A stretch of 64,000 nt of DNA from Tolypeutes matacus. Taxonomy: Eukaryota > Chordata > Mammalia > Cingulata > Chlamyphoridae. The translations under genes and the position numbers were made by a program. Below the pieces are notes generated by a model that saw only the letters and a list, made by a program, of their open reading frames with translations, ran no database searches and was not told the origin of the DNA. Position 1 is the first letter of the stretch; each line of letters begins with the position of its first letter. Below are positions 60,873 to 64,000 of this stretch, piece by piece. The DNA lies in assembly GCA_026826555.1 (NCBI GenBank), contig JAKSZT010038590.1:161670-225669 (forward strand). The letters are read 5' to 3'.

Positions 60873-61399
60873 TGTAGTTATGAATTTCAAAAATAGATAT
60901 GGATTATGTGTGTAAACTGGCCTGTTCCTCTGGGCATGATTAAATAATGATTAGGGCTTTGATTGGGTCATGTCAGTAGGGCATTGAGCCCACCCCTTTG
61001 TGGGTGGGGTCTCAAAAATAAAAGACATGGCAAAAGACAAAGTTGCAGTATTTGAGTTTGGGTTCTGATGTTGGAGTCTTGAGCTGGAGCCCCAGGAAGT
61101 AAGCATACATAGGAGCTTGGCCGTGAAGAAGGAGGGAAGGTCCTGGGAAAAAAGGTGAGTCATTTGCCTGGTAGTCTACAACTGGCGTTGTGGAGAGAAC
61201 AAGCAGCTGAACCTGAAGAGAATCAAGCCCCTGGAAGAGAGGAATCCTGGAAGCTGGACCCCTCACAGAGTTGGGTGAGGGAAGTAAATTTCGCTTTATG
61301 GCCTGGTAATTGTAAGCTTCTACCCCAAATAAATACCCTTTATAAAAACCAACTGATTTCTGGTATTTTGCATCAGTACTCCTTTGGCTGACCAAAACA
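60873..61399 (+). repeat. ERVL-MaLR-like LTR
   Basis: About 527 bp ending CCAAAACA. It contains 'gtcagtagggcattgagccc' (60973) and an AATAAA near the end (61327). It is followed by internal MaLR-type sequence at 61400-61616, so this is a 5' LTR. The start may be some bases earlier. Confidence 0.7.
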
Positions 61400-61616
61400 G
61401 AATTTGGTACAAGGATTTGTACTAAACACAGAATTTGGTGGGCAAGTGCTTTTGCAATTACCAAAATGCTGGAATGGTTTTATAAATGGGTAAGGGATAA
61501 TTTTTGAAGCAATTTTGAAATGCTTGATGAAAGGCCTAGATCACTTTGAAGAGATTTTTGATAGCAATATGGATGCTATAAAGACTTTTTATGATGCTTT
61601 AGCCATTTGGCAATTT
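61400..61616 (+). repeat. MaLR internal sequence, first part
   Basis: Begins with 'aatttggtacaaggattt', a primer-site-like start, then text parallel to 44400-44570. It resumes at 62130 after a nested LTR. Confidence 0.65.
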
Positions 61617-62129
61617 GATTATTAATTCCAAAAATATAATTGGATCATGCTTGTAAACTGATCTGTTAATCCGGGCATGACTAAATTATGATTAAGGTGT
61701 TGACTGGGCCATGTCAGTAGGGCATTGAGCCCCACCCCTTGGTGGGTAGGGAAATCGAATATAAAAGGACAGAGGGAACAATTTTTGAGTAGCAGCTTTG
61801 ATGTTGGAGATTGAATATTGGAGAGAAGGCCCCAGGAGAAGAGAAGTTAGCCCTTCACCTGACAGTCTACAGCTGACCTTGTGGAGGAAACAGAGCAGCT
61901 ATGCCCTGAGAGAAAGGCATCCCCAGGAAGAGAGGAACCCAAGAAGCCTGAACCCTGGCAAACGTTGGCAGCTGTCTTACTCCAACATGTGGCAATGGAC
62001 TTTGGTGAGGGAAGAAACTTAAGCTTTATGGCCTGGTAACTGAGGACTTCTACCCCAAATAAATACCCTTTATAAAGACCAACTTATTTCTGGTATCTGC
62101 ATTAGCACCCCTTTTGGCTGACTAATACA
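61617..62129 (+). repeat. ERVL-MaLR-like LTR nested in MaLR interior
   Basis: About 513 bp, similar to 60873-61399 throughout ('gtcagtagggcattgagccc' at 61715) and ending CTAATACA. The internal text on both sides is collinear with 44560-44620, which supports a nested insertion and not a normal 3' LTR. Confidence 0.65.
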
Positions 62130-62270
62130 GATGACTTAGAAGTAAGTGATGAAACTCTTATTGGAACCTGGAGGAAAAGCGATCCATGTTTAAAAATTGC
62201 AGAGAAGTTAGCAAGAGAAATTGTGAACTTACAAATACAATAATGCTTAATGTGGAGAATTCCCATAAAT
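62130..62270 (+). repeat. MaLR internal sequence, second part
   Basis: 'gaacctggaggaaaagcgatcc' (62164) matches 44608-44630. It ends near 62240. Confidence 0.65.
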
Positions 62271-63300
62271 CACACCTCAACCAAAACCTTATATTTGGGG
62301 GGAACATTTGTTACACATTATGAAAGAACATGCTTAGACTATTACCACTAATTATGGTCCATAGCATACACTTAGTATAGTTTTTTTCCATACACCCTCT
62401 ATTATTGACACTACATATTTGGGAGGTTTTTGATGACTATTTCAATCTCTTTACTTGTAACTGGTTTTCTGAGATCTCCTTTTCCTTCTTGGGTCAGTAT
62501 ATTTTGTATGTGTGCTTCTAGGAATTTGTTCATTTTGTCTACATTGTCTGGTTGTTCATAGTGTCCCCTTATGATCTCTCTTATTTTTGTGGGGTTTGTC
62601 CTAATGGCCCCCTCTCATTTCTGACTTTATTTGTATCTTCTTTTTCCCATTGTCAGTCTAAATAAGGGTTTGCCAATATTTAATCTTTCTAAAGAGCCAA
62701 GTTTTGCTAAGATTGTTTGTCTCTATTGCTTTTTGTTTTCAATTTCATTTATTTCTGCTCTAACCTTTTCTAATTCTTTCCTTCTGCATTGTTTGGGATT
62801 AGTTTGCTGTTCTTTTTCTATTTTCTGCAGGTGTTCAGTGAGGTCTTTGATTTTAATTCTTTCTTCTTTTTTAATGTAAGCATTACAAACTATAAATTTC
62901 CCTCTCAGAACTGCCTTCACTCCCTCCCATAGGTTCTGATATGTTGCATTCTCATTTTCATTCATCTGAAGATATTTACTGAATGCTCTTGCAATGTCTC
63001 CTTTAACCTACTGATTGTTTAAGATTGTGTTGTTTAACCTCCATATATTTGTGAGTTTTCCCTTTCTCCACCTGTTGATTATTTCCAGCTTCATTCTCTT
63101 ATGATCATAAATAGTGCTTTGTGAAATTTCAAACACTTTAAATTTAAGACTTGTTTTGTGACACAATGTATGGTCTATCCTGGAGAAAGATCCCTGAGTG
63201 CTTAAGAAGAATGTATATCCTAAGTTTTGGCATGCAATATTCTACATATGTCTGTAAGGTCTACTTCATTTATCATATTATTCAAATTCTTTATTAAAAT
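62270..63300 (-). repeat. L1 fragment: 3' UTR piece and ORF2 RT region
   Basis: 62270-62420 is one unit of the L1 3' UTR seen at 245-360. 62420-63300 is the antisense of the ORF2 RT/linker region (an 80-codon minus frame at 62965-62723, [20 protein letters not shown]). The jump from 3' UTR to mid ORF2 means an internal deletion or two elements. Confidence 0.75.
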
Positions 63301-64000
63301 ACCTAATCATAAAACTCCTCTCATATCCTGAAAACATCCAATCTGAAGCAAATTCCTGCTTCCTTAAAAACTTCCCAAATCACTAACACAAGCCCAATCC
63401 TGTAATGTCTTTTCTAACACTTTTCTTCCTGAAATGGCTGAAGGTTCTCCATGATGAAAGTTCTCCCTTATTACCATGAGTAATAAACCAACTTGCTCAA
63501 CCACAAGAATGTTCTCGTTGCCTTTGGCTGGAAGGCATTGACAGTTGTCATCACATTAGTTGTCATTACAAGGCCACTGTACATGCAGAGGTCATAAAAG
63601 ATGGGCTGGAAAACTGACCCCATGATATAATGTCAATGCAGGTTTTCTGAATAAATTCCCTCACATTGCTGATTTTCTTGCTTTCTTCCTCTTTCTCCTA
63701 AAAGCAGATTAATATTTTTGAATAAGAATTCTTGTAGATGGCATCTCTCTCACTTAATTCCAACCATCCTGCTGCTTTAAGGTCAAGTATAACTTGGTTC
63801 CTTTCCTCTGCTATCAACCAGTAGTACCTGCTAATTTGACCACAAGGCTTGAGCATGTCACCCTGTGCACTCCATGTGCCACCACCATGGCCCTTAGGCA
63901 GATTTTAACCTCAGCATGGCACAAGATTGGAATCCAGGTAGCCAAATTAGCCAATCAACAGCTGGAGTTGGTGCCAGGCTACTTCCCCTCTCCTGTTTCT
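63300..64000. other. Unassigned sequence at window end
   Basis: Less AT-rich. It may include an LTR-like end (AATAAA near 63482, 'ctcgttgcctttggctgg' at 63513), but ends and family are not clear. No gene seen. Confidence 0.35.

Noticed and set aside
1..64000. CRISPR array, bacterial operon or phage system
   Set aside because: The sequence is mammalian. Repeats are dispersed retroelements and microsatellites, not regularly spaced units.

Overview
The window looks like a gene-poor, AT-rich intergenic stretch of a placental mammal genome, most likely a xenarthran (sloth, anteater or armadillo). The lineage clue is two SINEs with the look of the xenarthran tRNA-derived DAS family (9410-9791, a dimer, and about 52801-52890), together with L1 and MaLR/ERV-L elements of mammalian type. 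There are no bacterial-style genes and I see no intact host protein-coding gene. The host-gene material is a class II olfactory receptor pseudogene (26075-27007, minus), a 33-bp start-codon remnant of a paralogous receptor (40803-40835), a YBX1 processed pseudogene (30030-31270, minus), an unidentified 3' UTR retrocopy (4951-5271, minus) and a retrocopy of an H/ACA box snoRNA (828-960, minus).

Layout. 1-22300 is stacked retrotransposons, mostly L1 on the minus strand. One of these L1s (9070-21200) is split by a dimeric SINE, by a complete ERV-L provirus (10964-17685, minus) and by an ERV-L-type solo LTR in the opposite orientation (19460-19910). The provirus has two 451-bp LTRs differing at about 12 positions by eye, a 5-bp target duplication ATGCC, a Leu-type primer site, an intact 523-codon gag frame, protease-RT, RNase H-integrase and a dUTPase after the integrase, and no env. 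21205-22300 is an older ERV-L fragment. 22300-36460 holds the receptor pseudogene, old L1 pieces and the YBX1 pseudogene. 36475-40803 is a plus-strand L1 with a long 5' UTR but an internally deleted and 3'-truncated ORF2. 40800-53350 is a diverged second copy of 26970-36200, interrupted by MaLR, ERV-L and other insertions. 53350-64000 contains MaLR/MLT1-like LTRs, a third degraded ERV-L copy (55250-57137) and more minus-strand L1.

How it fits together. The main history is an old tandem duplication of an olfactory receptor locus. One receptor copy decayed by frameshifts and the other was almost wholly removed by a deletion that also took the 3' end of an L1. Successive waves of L1, MaLR and ERV-L then inserted into both copies. 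The ERV-L provirus is the youngest large element and the only one with long open frames. Coordinates for old repeats are approximate because they were set by eye against other copies inside the window.
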